Part shown: positions 43,560 through 53,979 of the stretch, in pieces
How the letters are laid out: every line of letters begins with the position of its first letter
Numbering within the stretch: the first letter of the stretch is position 1
DNA from: Muribaculaceae bacterium
GTDB lineage: Bacteria > Bacteroidota > Bacteroidia > Bacteroidales > Muribaculaceae
Reading direction: 5' to 3'
DNA length: 64,000 bases
Assembly: GCA_017935045.1 (NCBI GenBank)
Contig: JAGBIJ010000045.1
Location: forward strand, 1-64,000
Position numbers and translations under genes: made by a program
The notes under the pieces: model-generated
The model's database searches: none
What the model was told of the DNA's origin: nothing
The model's input: the letters and a program-made list of their open reading frames with translations, nothing else

Positions 43560-45956
43560 ATGGATAAAGTCAAATCATTACTGTTGGCCGGTCTGTGCGC
43601 CAGCTCCTTAGTCGCTTCGGCCATACCGGCCAGACGCGGGCCGCAGACCGTCACGCAGCCTGACGGCACTACGATAAGTATCTGCAAGACAGGCGATGAA
43701 TTCTCTCATTTTATAACAACTGCCGACGGTCTGTTGTTGAGTCGTGACACCGACGGAACCTGGTGTTACGGACGTATGGATGTATCTGGCCGGGTGACCA
43801 GCACTGGTATAAAGGCCGTGGATGCCGCCGTACGTAAGTCGGTGCCTCCGCAGGCAATGAAACTGCAGGAGGCTGCGGCCGTGCGCCGTGCCGCGGCCGG
43901 ACATCCGCGCCGCGCCATAGCCCAGAACGGCATGGGTCTGTATAACACCAATTTTCCCACTATAGGAGATGTAAATGTACTGGTGCTGCTCGTAGAGTAT
44001 AAGGACGTGAAATTCACACTTGATCATCCGTATGAATATTTCAACGCCATGCTCAACGAGGAAGGGTTCTCACAGTATGGAGGCACCGGCTCATGCAAGG
44101 ACTATTTCCGCGATAATTCCAACGATAAGTTCCGTCCTCATTTCGATGTGTTCGGTCCCATTACGCTGGAAAAGAACATGGCTGCCTATGGAGCCAACGA
44201 TATCTATGGCGAAGACGTGGCTCCGGACCAGATGGTGGCCGACGCCTGCCGGTTGGCCGACGGCCAGATAGATTTCTCCCGCTATGATATGGACAACGAC
44301 GGATACGTGGACAATGTATATGTATTCTACGCAGGCCAGGCGGAATCGAGTTATGGCGATGAAGATACTATATGGCCGCACAGCTGGAACATACAGAGCT
44401 ATCTTTCGCTGGACGGCAAGGTAATATCCAAATATGCGTGCAGCAGCGAGATGGAGGGAGACCGTCCGGACGGCATCGGCACATTCGTACACGAGTTCAG
44501 CCACGTCATGGGTCTTCCCGACCTGTATTCAACTGAGTACAACGACGCCTGTACGCCGGGGGCATACAGTGTAATGGACTACGGCCCCTACAACAACGAT
44601 GGCTGTACGCCTCCCAGCTATTCCATCTACGAACGCAATGCCTTGAGATGGATGGAGCCGGAGGTAATAGACGGCCCGATGAACGCCCGGCTTGAGAACC
44701 TCGCCGAGTCGAACCACGGCTATATAGTCCAGACACGCAAAGACAATGAGTTCTTCCTGTTTGAGAACAGACAGCAGAAAGGCTGGGACAAATATCTGCC
44801 CGGCCACGGCATGCTGATATGGCATATAGACTTCAATCAGGGAATCTGGGACAGGAATGAAGTCAACAACACAACATCGCATCAGTATGTCGACCTGATG
44901 GAAGCAAATAACTATACAGCAAGCAACAACGCCCCCAATCTGCTACGCAACTGGCCGTTCCCGGGCGAATCAGGCAAATATACAAGCTTTACCGCCGAGA
45001 CTACCCCCTCGATGCGCACCTGGGACAACGCCCGCCTGAATCTGCCTCTTACCGAAATATCAGAAAGCAAAGACGGAATAATCACATTCCTTGTGGACGG
45101 CGGCGTGGCCAAAATCGAGCGTCCGACGCTCAATCCCGAGACCGAGGTGGGAGATACCTGGTTCGTAGCCGACTGGAATCCTGTAGACAATGCAACCGAC
45201 TACCTGATCAGCGTCTATGTCTGCGGTAAGGGCGACGGCGGTATCGTAAAGCTGGATATGGGCAGCGGCTCCAGTCTCGACCTCGGCGAGTGGACATCAA
45301 GCTCGGCTGACTGCTACAAGTCCGCCGGCAACTACGGACAGGCTTCTCCCTCGCTCAAGCTGTCGAAAGACGGCGCATGGCTTGAGTCGCCCACGCTTCC
45401 CGGCGACGCTACTGCCATCAAATTCTGGTGCAAGGGACAGAACACCGATGACTCACACCTGAGCATATCCGGTCTGGCCGGAGGAAGCTGGACCCGTCTG
45501 CAGGACTATGTGCCGCTTAAGAACAAGGCCGAGGAAGTGGTCATAACCGATATACCCTCCAATGTGACCAAGATTCGTTTTGAATACAAGAAATATGGCG
45601 GCAATGTCGGCATTGACGACATTGAGATAGAGTGTGGCGAATCCGACAAACTGCTCGCTCCATACGACCGGATGAGTACGCAGGGCAGCACTACATTCCG
45701 CGTTGATGTACCTCAGGAGCATGCTTTGTCGTCATTGCGCTATTATGTAGTGGCTACCGACGGCACCGACGAATCGCGTGCTTCGGCTCCGGCCGTAGTG
45801 ACACTCAAGGCAAGCGGCATAAGCAGCATGCTGACCGAAACACCGGTCCGCACCGAGTATTATGATTTGCTCGGACGCCGAGTTCTCCGTCCCGCCAAAG
45901 GCGACATACTGATTATGCGCCGCGGCCACGAAGTACGCAAAATCATCATCCGCTGA
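43560..45956 (+). CDS. Secreted M6-family metalloprotease
   Basis: A 798-residue exported zinc protease of the immune inhibitor A (M6) family. It has a signal peptide (ending ASAIPA), an N-terminal propeptide region (about 25-130) and a catalytic domain with the zinc motif HEFSH (His311, Glu312, His315) followed by MGLPDLY. A Met-turn region (YSVMDYG) is also seen. After the protease come a beta-rich jelly-roll domain (about 560-710) and an Fn3-like segment. The end (YYDLLGRRVLRP to RKIIIR) resembles a Por/T9SS sorting signal, so it may be on the cell surface. Host proteins or mucus are plausible substrates; not shown by the sequence. Confidence 0.9.
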   Translation: MDKVKSLLLAGLCASSLVASAIPARRGPQTVTQPDGTTISICKTGDEFSHFITTADGLLLSRDTDGTWCYGRMDVSGRVTSTGIKAVDAAVRKSVPPQAMKLQEAAAVRRAAAGHPRRAIAQNGMGLYNTNFPTIGDVNVLVLLVEYKDVKFTLDHPYEYFNAMLNEEGFSQYGGTGSCKDYFRDNSNDKFRPHFDVFGPITLEKNMAAYGANDIYGEDVAPDQMVADACRLADGQIDFSRYDMDNDGYVDNVYVFYAGQAESSYGDEDTIWPHSWNIQSYLSLDGKVISKYACSSEMEGDRPDGIGTFVHEFSHVMGLPDLYSTEYNDACTPGAYSVMDYGPYNNDGCTPPSYSIYERNALRWMEPEVIDGPMNARLENLAESNHGYIVQTRKDNEFFLFENRQQKGWDKYLPGHGMLIWHIDFNQGIWDRNEVNNTTSHQYVDLMEANNYTASNNAPNLLRNWPFPGESGKYTSFTAETTPSMRTWDNARLNLPLTEISESKDGIITFLVDGGVAKIERPTLNPETEVGDTWFVADWNPVDNATDYLISVYVCGKGDGGIVKLDMGSGSSLDLGEWTSSSADCYKSAGNYGQASPSLKLSKDGAWLESPTLPGDATAIKFWCKGQNTDDSHLSISGLAGGSWTRLQDYVPLKNKAEEVVITDIPSNVTKIRFEYKKYGGNVGIDDIEIECGESDKLLAPYDRMSTQGSTTFRVDVPQEHALSSLRYYVVATDGTDESRASAPAVVTLKASGISSMLTETPVRTEYYDLLGRRVLRPAKGDILIMRRGHEVRKIIIR

Positions 45957-46027
45957 CTCTCTGAGAGTCAACTGCAAGAGGCTGTATAAGACACCCAAAA
46001 AGCAATATTATAAAGTTTTCAATTGAC

Positions 46028-46870
46028 GTGAAGAAGATTTTAGCCAGCCTGCTTCTGGGCACCGTCTGCATGACATCGGCATACTCTGCCGAGCCCGACT
46101 GCGAAGCCTATCGTAACGGCGTAAAGGAATATGACTCCTGTCATTACGCATCTGCTCTCGACAACTTTGTAGAAGCGAATAAATTGTTTCCTGAAAACGG
46201 ATATATTTATTACTACATTGGCCAGATCATGTATATGGCAAACGAGTACCAGAAAGCGTTTGATTACGCAATCGAATCGTTGCAATATTTCAAGCCTGAA
46301 GACGCAATCGCATCCTCTGACGTATATCAATTCCTTGGGCTTATGGCCACTAATTCGTCAGATGAAATCACAGACCTTTCCAGCGAAGATACGGCAAAAT
46401 TCTATGACTCAGCTGTGGAAATAGCTCCGGATTACTGGAAAGCATATCTTGAGCGTGGAACCTGGTACGACATCTATCGGAATGAATACTCTCGCTCGGA
46501 CGCAGACTATCTGAAGGCCATAAATCTAAATGCCAAAGAGATAGAGCCATACTCACGTCTTATCTGGAGTTATGAGGAGCGCGGGATGTATGATGAGGCC
46601 GAGAAAATATGCCGTATGTGCATAGCAGCCGATTTTGAATATCCCCACCACTACGACATCCTTTCCAAATTGCTTCTGAGAAAAGGGCAGAGGGATGAAG
46701 CCCGCGACACGCTTTGGAAAGCTTTTATGAAAAGCAATGGTTATTATTTCCAAGGTATGGAAACAGTAGACGCTTTCCCTGAAGAAGACCAACAATGGTT
46801 TATCAATCAGATACGCAGCCAGGCCGAAGCGCATCCGGATCAGACATACTGGAAGGAATATCTTGAATAG
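46028..46870 (+). CDS. Exported TPR-repeat protein
   Basis: A 280-residue protein with a signal peptide (MKKILASLLLGTVCMTSAYSA) and four to five tetratricopeptide-like helix pairs (CHYASALDNFVEANKLFPENG, EYQKAFDYAIES, and later EAEKICRMCIAADFEYP). The start codon is GTG at 46028; no ATG gives a signal peptide. It is in the periplasm or outside and probably a protein-binding scaffold. It lies 71 nt after the M6 protease gene; no TAnnTTTG box was seen between, so co-transcription is likely. Its base composition is less GC-rich than its neighbours, which may mark a more recent acquisition. Confidence 0.75.
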   Translation: MKKILASLLLGTVCMTSAYSAEPDCEAYRNGVKEYDSCHYASALDNFVEANKLFPENGYIYYYIGQIMYMANEYQKAFDYAIESLQYFKPEDAIASSDVYQFLGLMATNSSDEITDLSSEDTAKFYDSAVEIAPDYWKAYLERGTWYDIYRNEYSRSDADYLKAINLNAKEIEPYSRLIWSYEERGMYDEAEKICRMCIAADFEYPHHYDILSKLLLRKGQRDEARDTLWKAFMKSNGYYFQGMETVDAFPEEDQQWFINQIRSQAEAHPDQTYWKEYLE

Positions 46871-46881
46871 GCAGCAATATG

Positions 46882-46908
46882 GAAAGACCCCGGTGGACGG
46901 GGGCTTTC
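46882..46908. terminator. Bidirectional terminator
   Basis: Stem GAAAG-a-CCCCG / CGGGG-g-CTTTC with a 5-nt loop (one mismatch), between the convergent TPR and small lipoprotein genes. Confidence 0.75.
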
Positions 46909-46909
46909 T

Positions 46910-47062
46910 TCATTTTACGCTGTCCTGATGCGTCTGCTGCAGCATCTCGTGAGCCTGCGCATGGGCATTGTTGATTTGTTCTACAGAGGCTTCGCTCTTG
47001 CGCCCGCAGGCGCCCAGTCCGAGGGCCGTAAGACACACGACCGCAAATATCAGTTTTTTCAT
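46910..47062 (-). CDS. 50-residue small lipoprotein
   Basis: A complete 50-codon gene: MKKLIFAVVCLTALGLGAC, lipidated Cys19, then a 31-residue polar, helix-forming tail rich in Gln, Glu and His (VEQINNAHAQAHEMLQQ). A TAAATTTG box lies 13 nt upstream and a terminator directly downstream, so it is a single expressed unit. It resembles small Lpp- or entericidin-type lipoproteins in size, but no homology is claimed. A longer frame in another phase (46803-47078) is rejected because it lacks a signal and runs through the terminator. Confidence 0.7.
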   Translation of the reverse strand: MKKLIFAVVCLTALGLGACGRKSEASVEQINNAHAQAHEMLQQTHQDSVK

Positions 47063-47071
47063 CTCGATTTT

Positions 47072-47104
47072 TTTGCAAATTTAGCTAAAAAATTCGTATA
47101 TTTG
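47072..47104 (+). promoter_or_regulatory. Promoter of the RsmI-like gene
   Basis: TTTG at 47072-47075, 21-bp spacer, TATATTTG at 47097-47104; ATG at 47146. It overlaps the divergent box at 47076-47083. Confidence 0.65.
47076..47083 (-). promoter_or_regulatory. -7 box of the small lipoprotein gene
   Basis: TAAATTTG on the minus strand, 13 nt before the ATG at 47062. Confidence 0.6.
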
Positions 47105-47145
47105 CATCCTGACTCCATAAATCTCGCCTCGTCTTATCTACTCGC

Positions 47146-47862
47146 ATGGAAAATAAGCCTGTACTCTACCTTATACCCGTCAATCTCAGCGACGCGCCTC
47201 TCGCGTCTGCGCTGCCGGCCCGAAACCTGGAGCTGGTAAGCCGTCTGAAGCATTATGTGGTCGAGAATCTGCGTACGGCGCGCCGCTTCCTGAAGAAATG
47301 CGACCGCTCTATCGACATCGATTCCCTGACTTTCGCCGAACTCAACGTTCACTCTGACCCGGCCAAGGTGCCGGCCATGCTCGCTCCCATGGAGCGCGGC
47401 GAGGACATGGGGCTGATGAGTGAGGCCGGATGCCCGGCCGTAGCCGATCCGGGCGCGCTGCTCGTGGCCGAGGCTCAGAGACGCGGCTACCGGGTGGTGC
47501 CGCTGGTCGGGCCGTCGAGCATACTTATGGGGCTGATGGCTTCCGGATTCAACGGCCAGGGATTCTCTTTCCATGGTTATCTGCCCATTCAGTCCGCCGA
47601 CCGCGACAGGAAAATCAAGGAGCTGGAAGCCGCCGCGCGCCGCACAGGCATGACCCAGATTTTCATCGAGACTCCTTACCGCAATGACCGCATGCTGGCT
47701 CAGCTCGCGCATCTGCTGCAGCCCGACACCCTGCTATGCGTGGCCTCGGCCATTACCGATCCGGAGCGCGAGAGCATAGTCACTATGCCGGCCGCGCGCT
47801 GGAAGACACCGCCACGCTCTTACGACAAGATTCCCACCATATTTCTGATTTCACGCCCATGA
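47146..47862 (+). CDS. RsmI-like SAM-dependent (tetrapyrrole-methylase fold) methyltransferase
   Basis: A 238-residue cytoplasmic methyltransferase of the TP-methylase fold. It has the early LYLIPVNL strand, GLMSEAGCPAVADPG (SAM-binding region shared with RsmI) and VPLVGPSSILMGLMASGF. RsmI 2'-O-methylates C1402 of 16S rRNA; this protein is of the second, shorter Bacteroidetes type, so the exact RNA target is uncertain and I give no symbol. Its last codon overlaps the next start (ATGA at 47859-47862), so it is coupled to the hydrolase gene. Confidence 0.82.
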   Translation: MENKPVLYLIPVNLSDAPLASALPARNLELVSRLKHYVVENLRTARRFLKKCDRSIDIDSLTFAELNVHSDPAKVPAMLAPMERGEDMGLMSEAGCPAVADPGALLVAEAQRRGYRVVPLVGPSSILMGLMASGFNGQGFSFHGYLPIQSADRDRKIKELEAAARRTGMTQIFIETPYRNDRMLAQLAHLLQPDTLLCVASAITDPERESIVTMPAARWKTPPRSYDKIPTIFLISRP

Positions 47863-48851
47863 CCGACGCACGACAGTTCTCTATAAAATTCGATGAATGG
47901 GACCTGCCCGCAGAGGCGCCCAAGGACGGCCGCCCCGATACTCCGGCAAATACAGACACGCGCTCCATGGCCATGCGTGCCAAGATAGCCGAAGACGAAA
48001 AGAAGCGGCAGGAGCCCGTCTGCTACATCTCTTTCGGAAGCGGGTCGAGCGGCAACAGCTGCTATATCGGCACCCGCCGCGCCGGCGTAATAGTAGACTG
48101 CGGAGTGAATCCGGACATCATAGAGAGAACGCTGGAGGCCAACGGTGTGGGCATGACTGCTGTCGTCGGCGTATGCCTCACGCATGACCATTCGGACCAT
48201 GTGCGCTTCGTCTACAAACTGCTCCGGACTCATCGCCACCTGCGCGTCTACTGTACCAACCGTGTCCTAAACGCCATGCTGCGCCACCACGGCATATCGA
48301 AGCGCATCAAGGACTATCACAAGCCGGTATTCAAGGAGTTTCCTTTCACTCTCGGAGACTTTGAGATAACTGCTTTCGACGTGCCTCACGACGCTGCCGA
48401 CAACTCCGGATACTGCTTTCAGACCGGGCAGCTCCGTTTCGTCATAGCCACCGACTTAGGCGCCGTATCCGAGCGTGCCGAATACTACATGAAGGATGCC
48501 GACTATCTCGTCATCGAAGCAAACTATGACCGCGACATGCTGCGCCACGGCCCCTATCCCGAATATCTGAAAGCACGTATCGCAACCGACCACGGCCACC
48601 TTGACAACGCCGACACCGCCGCCTTTCTGAGCCGCATAGCTCCGGGCAGCAAGCTCAAGCATATCTTCCTCTGTCATCTGAGCAATGACAACAATACCCC
48701 CGAAAAAGCGCTTGCCACTGTCCGCACAGCGCTTGAGGCCGCAGGTCTGACCGTAGGCGACGGCAACGATACTCTCGCCGACCGCGCCGCTGACCTCCAG
48801 CTTCAGGCTCTGCCTCGGCTTCAGCCAACACGTTGGTACGTGCTACGCTAA
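47859..48851 (+). CDS. MBL-fold metallohydrolase (YycJ/WalJ-like)
   Basis: A 330-residue cytoplasmic metallo-beta-lactamase-fold enzyme. The metal motif is HDHSDH (His109, His111, Asp113, His114), followed by a later DHGHLDNADTA segment and FLCHLSNDNN, typical of the YycJ/WalJ subgroup, which is implicated in nuclease or mismatch-repair functions. About 55 N-terminal residues before the fold (MTDARQFSIKFDEWD...) are charged and unrelated to the family core. I start at the ATG at 47859, which overlaps the methyltransferase stop; the longer frame from 47736 lies within that gene. Confidence 0.85.
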   Translation: MTDARQFSIKFDEWDLPAEAPKDGRPDTPANTDTRSMAMRAKIAEDEKKRQEPVCYISFGSGSSGNSCYIGTRRAGVIVDCGVNPDIIERTLEANGVGMTAVVGVCLTHDHSDHVRFVYKLLRTHRHLRVYCTNRVLNAMLRHHGISKRIKDYHKPVFKEFPFTLGDFEITAFDVPHDAADNSGYCFQTGQLRFVIATDLGAVSERAEYYMKDADYLVIEANYDRDMLRHGPYPEYLKARIATDHGHLDNADTAAFLSRIAPGSKLKHIFLCHLSNDNNTPEKALATVRTALEAAGLTVGDGNDTLADRAADLQLQALPRLQPTRWYVLR

Positions 48852-48881
48852 GCTCCCCCCCGTATCTTCAATCGGCTCCCC

Positions 48882-50546
48882 TTACTCCGAATAACCAAAT
48901 TTCTTCAGATTGTTTTTAGCATTTTGCTGACCCTGCTTGGCCGCCAATCGCCACAACCTTACAGCCTCATCATTGTTTTGCGTAACTCCGTTGCCATTCC
49001 AATAGCAATTACCTAGACTGCATTGCGCCCGGGCATTCCCCTGCTCGGCGCTCTTTCTGTACCATTTCACGGCCTCGGCGTATGACTGAGCCACTCCGTT
49101 GCCATTCGCGTAGCACAAACCAAGATTACACTGCGCATCGGCGTTCCCCTGCTCGGCACTCTTTCTGTACCATTTCACGGCCTCGGCGTATGACTGAGCC
49201 ACTCCTTGGCCATTCGCGTAGCGCACGCCAAGACTGCATTGCGCATCGGCGTTCCCCTGCTCGGCGCCCTTTCTGTACCATTTCACGGCCTCGGCGTATG
49301 ACTGAGCGACTCCATTTCCGGTAGAGTACATCCAGCCAATGAAAAATTGCGCCCTGGCATTACCCTGCTCTGCGAACTGGAGGTAGATGGGAGCGGCTTT
49401 GGCGTATTCCTTGTTGTCATAGTATCGGTCGGCTTCGGCCAGGGTGTGAGACGAGGAAGCGGTCGGCGTGCGGACGGTATTGGCGGTCAGCTCGCCGGCG
49501 ATACGCAAGGGAGTGTTCTCGGTCAGAGTGATCTGCCGGCGGTGGGGCTGGTAGCCGTCGGCCGCGATTTCCAATGTGTGGACGCCGGCAGTCAGATTGT
49601 TGAGAGCCAGCGGAGTGGTCCCGACGCTCTTGCCGTCAATTATTACCCGGCTGTCATGCGGATAGTAATCTACCTGAAGTACTGCATAAACAGGGCTGAG
49701 AGCCGGTATGGTCACAGTCCTGTTCTCTCCTTCGGGCATCACGAAAGCGGTGGTGTACGGGCGGTGCCCATCCAAGGTGGCTTCGAGAGAATAGTTGCCG
49801 GCCACAAGTGGCCCTGACCATGAGTCTACGCCTCGCTGCCGTCCGTTGAGGGCTATTTTCGTGCCGGGAGTCTCGGCTTTTACGGTAAGCGTACCCATAG
49901 CCGAACGAAGGACAACGCTTCGCTTTACCTTACCGCCGTTACGGCTGACGGTAATGGTGCCGGAATCGGCGATATAGCCCGGAGCCTCGACAGAGTAGTG
50001 ATGGTCGCCATAGGAAAGGAATTCGCTCAACTCCCCGTCGCGGGTCGCTTTCAGCACGCCGTCTATCCGGACCACCACGTTCTCCTTGGGTGTCACGGAG
50101 AGCATCAGATAGTCGCCGCCGAGATCGGCTGGACCGGCGGCGCGGCCGTAGAGGATGTCGCGGGGAACATCGAGGGTCAGCTCATAGACTCCTTTGGATT
50201 TGAGCTGAGGTATTCCGAAGTCGGAGAAGTCCACTCGCAGTGTGGGCGCGCCGGGACAACGCACGTCGAACATCGAGGTGCCGCTGCCGGCGGCATCTCC
50301 TTCAAGCCATACCCAGTATTCGCTGCCGTAGTACTCCGGCTCCCCTATCAGGTTGCCGTCGAAGCTGGCTCCCGGCACCGGCAGCAACACCTTGACCACG
50401 GCGGCCTCGGCGCCGTTGACATCCTGACGGAGCTGCTTGCCGTGGAGTACGTCGCCCACGGGTCTGAATCCCTTGACCGACAGGGTCTGCGCCGACAGTG
50501 TGAGTACTGCGGCCAGCAGTAATGCAAATATGGCTAAACGTCTCAT
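48882..50546 (-). CDS. Exported PEGA and Sel1-repeat protein
   Basis: A 554-residue protein: signal peptide (ending LTLSAQ), an N-terminal beta-domain (about 20-150, shared with the protein at 58370), three PEGA-like beta modules (about 150-355, e.g. VIIDGKSVGTTPLALNNL) and four Sel1 repeats (about 385-545). The Sel1 units have a 36-residue period and are nearly identical in DNA (108-bp period; matching positions 49057, 49165, 49273). PEGA modules often bind envelope polymers and Sel1 repeats form protein-binding solenoids, so an extracytoplasmic scaffold is likely. It starts 34 nt after sufS; a shared transcript with the suf genes is possible but may be accidental. Confidence 0.85.
   Translation of the reverse strand: MRRLAIFALLLAAVLTLSAQTLSVKGFRPVGDVLHGKQLRQDVNGAEAAVVKVLLPVPGASFDGNLIGEPEYYGSEYWVWLEGDAAGSGTSMFDVRCPGAPTLRVDFSDFGIPQLKSKGVYELTLDVPRDILYGRAAGPADLGGDYLMLSVTPKENVVVRIDGVLKATRDGELSEFLSYGDHHYSVEAPGYIADSGTITVSRNGGKVKRSVVLRSAMGTLTVKAETPGTKIALNGRQRGVDSWSGPLVAGNYSLEATLDGHRPYTTAFVMPEGENRTVTIPALSPVYAVLQVDYYPHDSRVIIDGKSVGTTPLALNNLTAGVHTLEIAADGYQPHRRQITLTENTPLRIAGELTANTVRTPTASSSHTLAEADRYYDNKEYAKAAPIYLQFAEQGNARAQFFIGWMYSTGNGVAQSYAEAVKWYRKGAEQGNADAQCSLGVRYANGQGVAQSYAEAVKWYRKSAEQGNADAQCNLGLCYANGNGVAQSYAEAVKWYRKSAEQGNARAQCSLGNCYWNGNGVTQNNDEAVRLWRLAAKQGQQNAKNNLKKFGYSE
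49042..49344 (-). repeat. 108-bp tandem repeats encoding Sel1 units
   Basis: Three nearly identical 108-bp units within the gene at 48882-50546, each coding for AQSYAEAVKWYRK plus the AEQGNA.AQC turn. High DNA identity predicts unit gain or loss by recombination. Confidence 0.85.
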
Positions 50547-50580
50547 AGCGAAAGGTATTCCGGTAATAATATCTATATGT

Positions 50581-51784
<1,204 letters not shown>

Positions 51785-51798
<14 letters not shown>

Positions 51799-53158
51799 AA
51801 TCGTCACAGTTTAACGAGGCGCAGGCGGCACAGTCCGAAGCCGGGGAGTCGCCGGCAAGCCTCATGTCGACAAGATGGCGCAGGCGGTCACGAAGCACGC
51901 CGAGGCGCACCGGCTCTATGACATCGGCCATAAACGCCTGGCGCAGCAGTGTCTTGGCCGTACTCTCGCTCAGGCCGCGCGTACGCATATAGAATATCTG
52001 CATCGGGTCAAGCTGACCTATGGCGGTGCCGTGCGAGCATTTGACATCGTCGGCATAAATCTCAAGCTGGGGTTTGGAGAACATACGCGCATCCGGAGAG
52101 GCGACAAGATTGCGGTTGGCCTGATATGCCTCGGTTTTCTGGGCATCGGGAGCCACATATATGCGCCCGGTAAAAGCGCCGACAGACCGGTCGTCGACCA
52201 CATATTTAAAGAGTTCGTGGCTTGTACATCCGCCCGTCTCGTGGCGTATCAGCGTATAGTTGTCAAGACGGCGGTCCTCATCCTCTATACCCATGCCGAG
52301 CAGCCGCAGTTCCGCACCCCGGCCGCGCAGAGTGACGTATGTCTCGTTGCGCGTGACGCCGTTGAACAGCGTTATGCCGTCCACCAGAAGGTTGGCCCGC
52401 TCGTCGAGCGAGGCATAGAGACTGCCCAGCCGAGTCGTGAGACGGGAGGACTCCTCCAGCTCGTAGATGTCGAAGCGGGAATCGTGACCGCAGAATATCT
52501 CTGTGGTCTGCAAGTTCAGACACGGAGTCTGCTCCCCCTGGGTATGGTCGCAGCAGAGCAGACAGGCTTCGGCTCCCGGCTCCAGTACAATCAGCAGACG
52601 GCGTACAGCCATCATCGGTATCTTGTCGCCAAGTATGGCTACGAGCTGCAACGGTTTCTCTACTTTGACCCCGGCGGCCACATGGATAAAAAGGCCGTCC
52701 TGCGCCAACATGGTGTTGAGCGCGACAAGCGGATTGTCGAGCGGAGCGAGCCGACCGTAATAGCGTTCCACAAGTTCGGGCTGTGTCAGAGCCGCGTGAC
52801 GCAGGGAGCAGACGGTAATACCCTCAGGAAGCTGATTGCAGGAATTGGCAGTGGCGCCGAAGCTGTCGCCGCGCAGGAAAAACAACGCGGTACTCAGGTT
52901 AGGCACACGGCACGAAAAAGTCTCGGCGGGATTTATGTCAAGAGAGCGGCGGCCGAGATTAAGGCCGTAGTCGGGGGCGAGCAGAGCGGGCAGATCAGTC
53001 TGCTCGTAGTTCTCGCTTCCCTTGGCGGGGAGCTTGACAGCACGCAGGGTCTCGGCGGCGCGGTCGCGCCAGGCATTGAGCGCCGGAGCCCCGCCGGCGT
53101 CTATCAGCGAGCCTTCCGCCTCATACAGCTCTATGTATTGACTGAGCGGATTCTTCAT
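51785..53158 (-). CDS. sufD: Fe-S cluster assembly protein SufD
   Basis: Scaffold partner in the SufBCD complex. The 457-residue protein has a helical N-terminal region (about 1-100), a right-handed beta-helix core and the C-terminal conserved segment YADDVKCSHGTAIGQLDPMQIFYMRTRGLSE, which includes the functionally important His (SHG). SufB-type cysteine motifs are not present, so I call it SufD and not SufB. ATGA overlap with sufC upstream and 14-nt overlap with sufS downstream. Confidence 0.93.
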
Positions 53159-53931
53159 ACTGCACCCTCCTTTTCGGCGTCGCGTATGATGGGATCGAAG
53201 CCATTTTTCTCTATAAAGGCAGCTAATTCCGGACCGTCGGTACGGATTATGCGGCCTTTGTAAAGTATATGTATTACCTGCGGCTGCAGATAGTCGAGCA
53301 GACGCTGGTAGTGGGTAATCACTATTGTGGCGTTGTCGGCGGACTTGAGTTTGTTGACGCCGTCGGCTACGATACGCAGCGCGTCGACATCAAGACCCGA
53401 GTCTGTCTCGTCCAGGATAGAGAGACGCGGTTCGAGTACCGCCATCTGAAATATCTCGTTGCGCTTCTTCTCACCGCCGGAGAAACCCTCGTTGACCGAG
53501 CGCGAGGCAAGCTTGCTGTCAAGCTCTACTATCGAGCGCTTCTCGCGCATCAGCTTCAGGAAGTCTGTGGCGCTCATCGGGGGCAGTCCGAGGAATTTGC
53601 GCTTCTCGGTCACGGCGGCGCGCATGAAGTTCATCATGCTCACACCCGGAATCTCCACCGGATACTGGAAACCGAGAAACAGCCCCTCGTGGCTGCGTGT
53701 CTCGGGAGGCATAGCCAGCAGATCCTTGCCCATGAAGGTAGCTGTACCGCGTGTGACGGTATATGCGGGATTACCGGCCAGCACCATCGACAGCGTACTC
53801 TTGCCGGAGCCGTTGGGCCCCATTATGGCGTGTACCTCGCCGGCCTTAACTTCGAGATTTATACCTTTGAGTATCTCTTTGCCGCCTGTCTCGGCGTACA
53901 GATCAGATACTTTCAACATATCTTGTGCCAT
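53155..53931 (-). CDS. sufC: Fe-S cluster assembly ATPase SufC
   Basis: ABC-type ATPase that drives the SufBCD scaffold in the cytoplasm. The 258-residue protein has Walker A GPNGSGKST (about 38-46), the SufC signature NEGFSGGEKKRNEIFQ, Walker B-type LSILDETDSGLDVDAL and the H-loop ITHYQR. The ETDSGLD form is diagnostic of SufC. It is the first suf gene here and is preceded by a cvpA-like gene after 48 nt. sufB, which normally lies directly upstream of sufC, is missing from this position. Confidence 0.95.
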   Translation of the reverse strand: MAQDMLKVSDLYAETGGKEILKGINLEVKAGEVHAIMGPNGSGKSTLSMVLAGNPAYTVTRGTATFMGKDLLAMPPETRSHEGLFLGFQYPVEIPGVSMMNFMRAAVTEKRKFLGLPPMSATDFLKLMREKRSIVELDSKLASRSVNEGFSGGEKKRNEIFQMAVLEPRLSILDETDSGLDVDALRIVADGVNKLKSADNATIVITHYQRLLDYLQPQVIHILYKGRIIRTDGPELAAFIEKNGFDPIIRDAEKEGAV

Positions 53932-53979
53932 ATATTATGCTTGTATTCTAAGGATATTTTGTGTCTTTAGTATATAACG

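Noticed and set aside
45954-45985. 17-bp palindrome TGACTCTCTGAGAGTCA and a nearby GAGGCTGT, considered as an operator or a transposon end
   Set aside because: The palindrome overlaps the M6 stop codon, and the GAGGCTGT match to the MITE end is only 8 bp with no partner end.
46803-47078. 91-codon minus-strand frame near the TPR gene
   Set aside because: It overlaps the end of the TPR gene and a terminator and lacks a signal; the 50-codon lipoprotein frame in another phase explains the region better.
49042-49344. Regular 108-bp repeats considered as a CRISPR array
   Set aside because: The repeats are in frame, contiguous and encode Sel1 motifs; there are no unique spacers.
51875-53263. Plus-strand open frame (462 codons) opposite sufD
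   Set aside because: SufD on the other strand is unmistakable; the antisense protein shows no family features.
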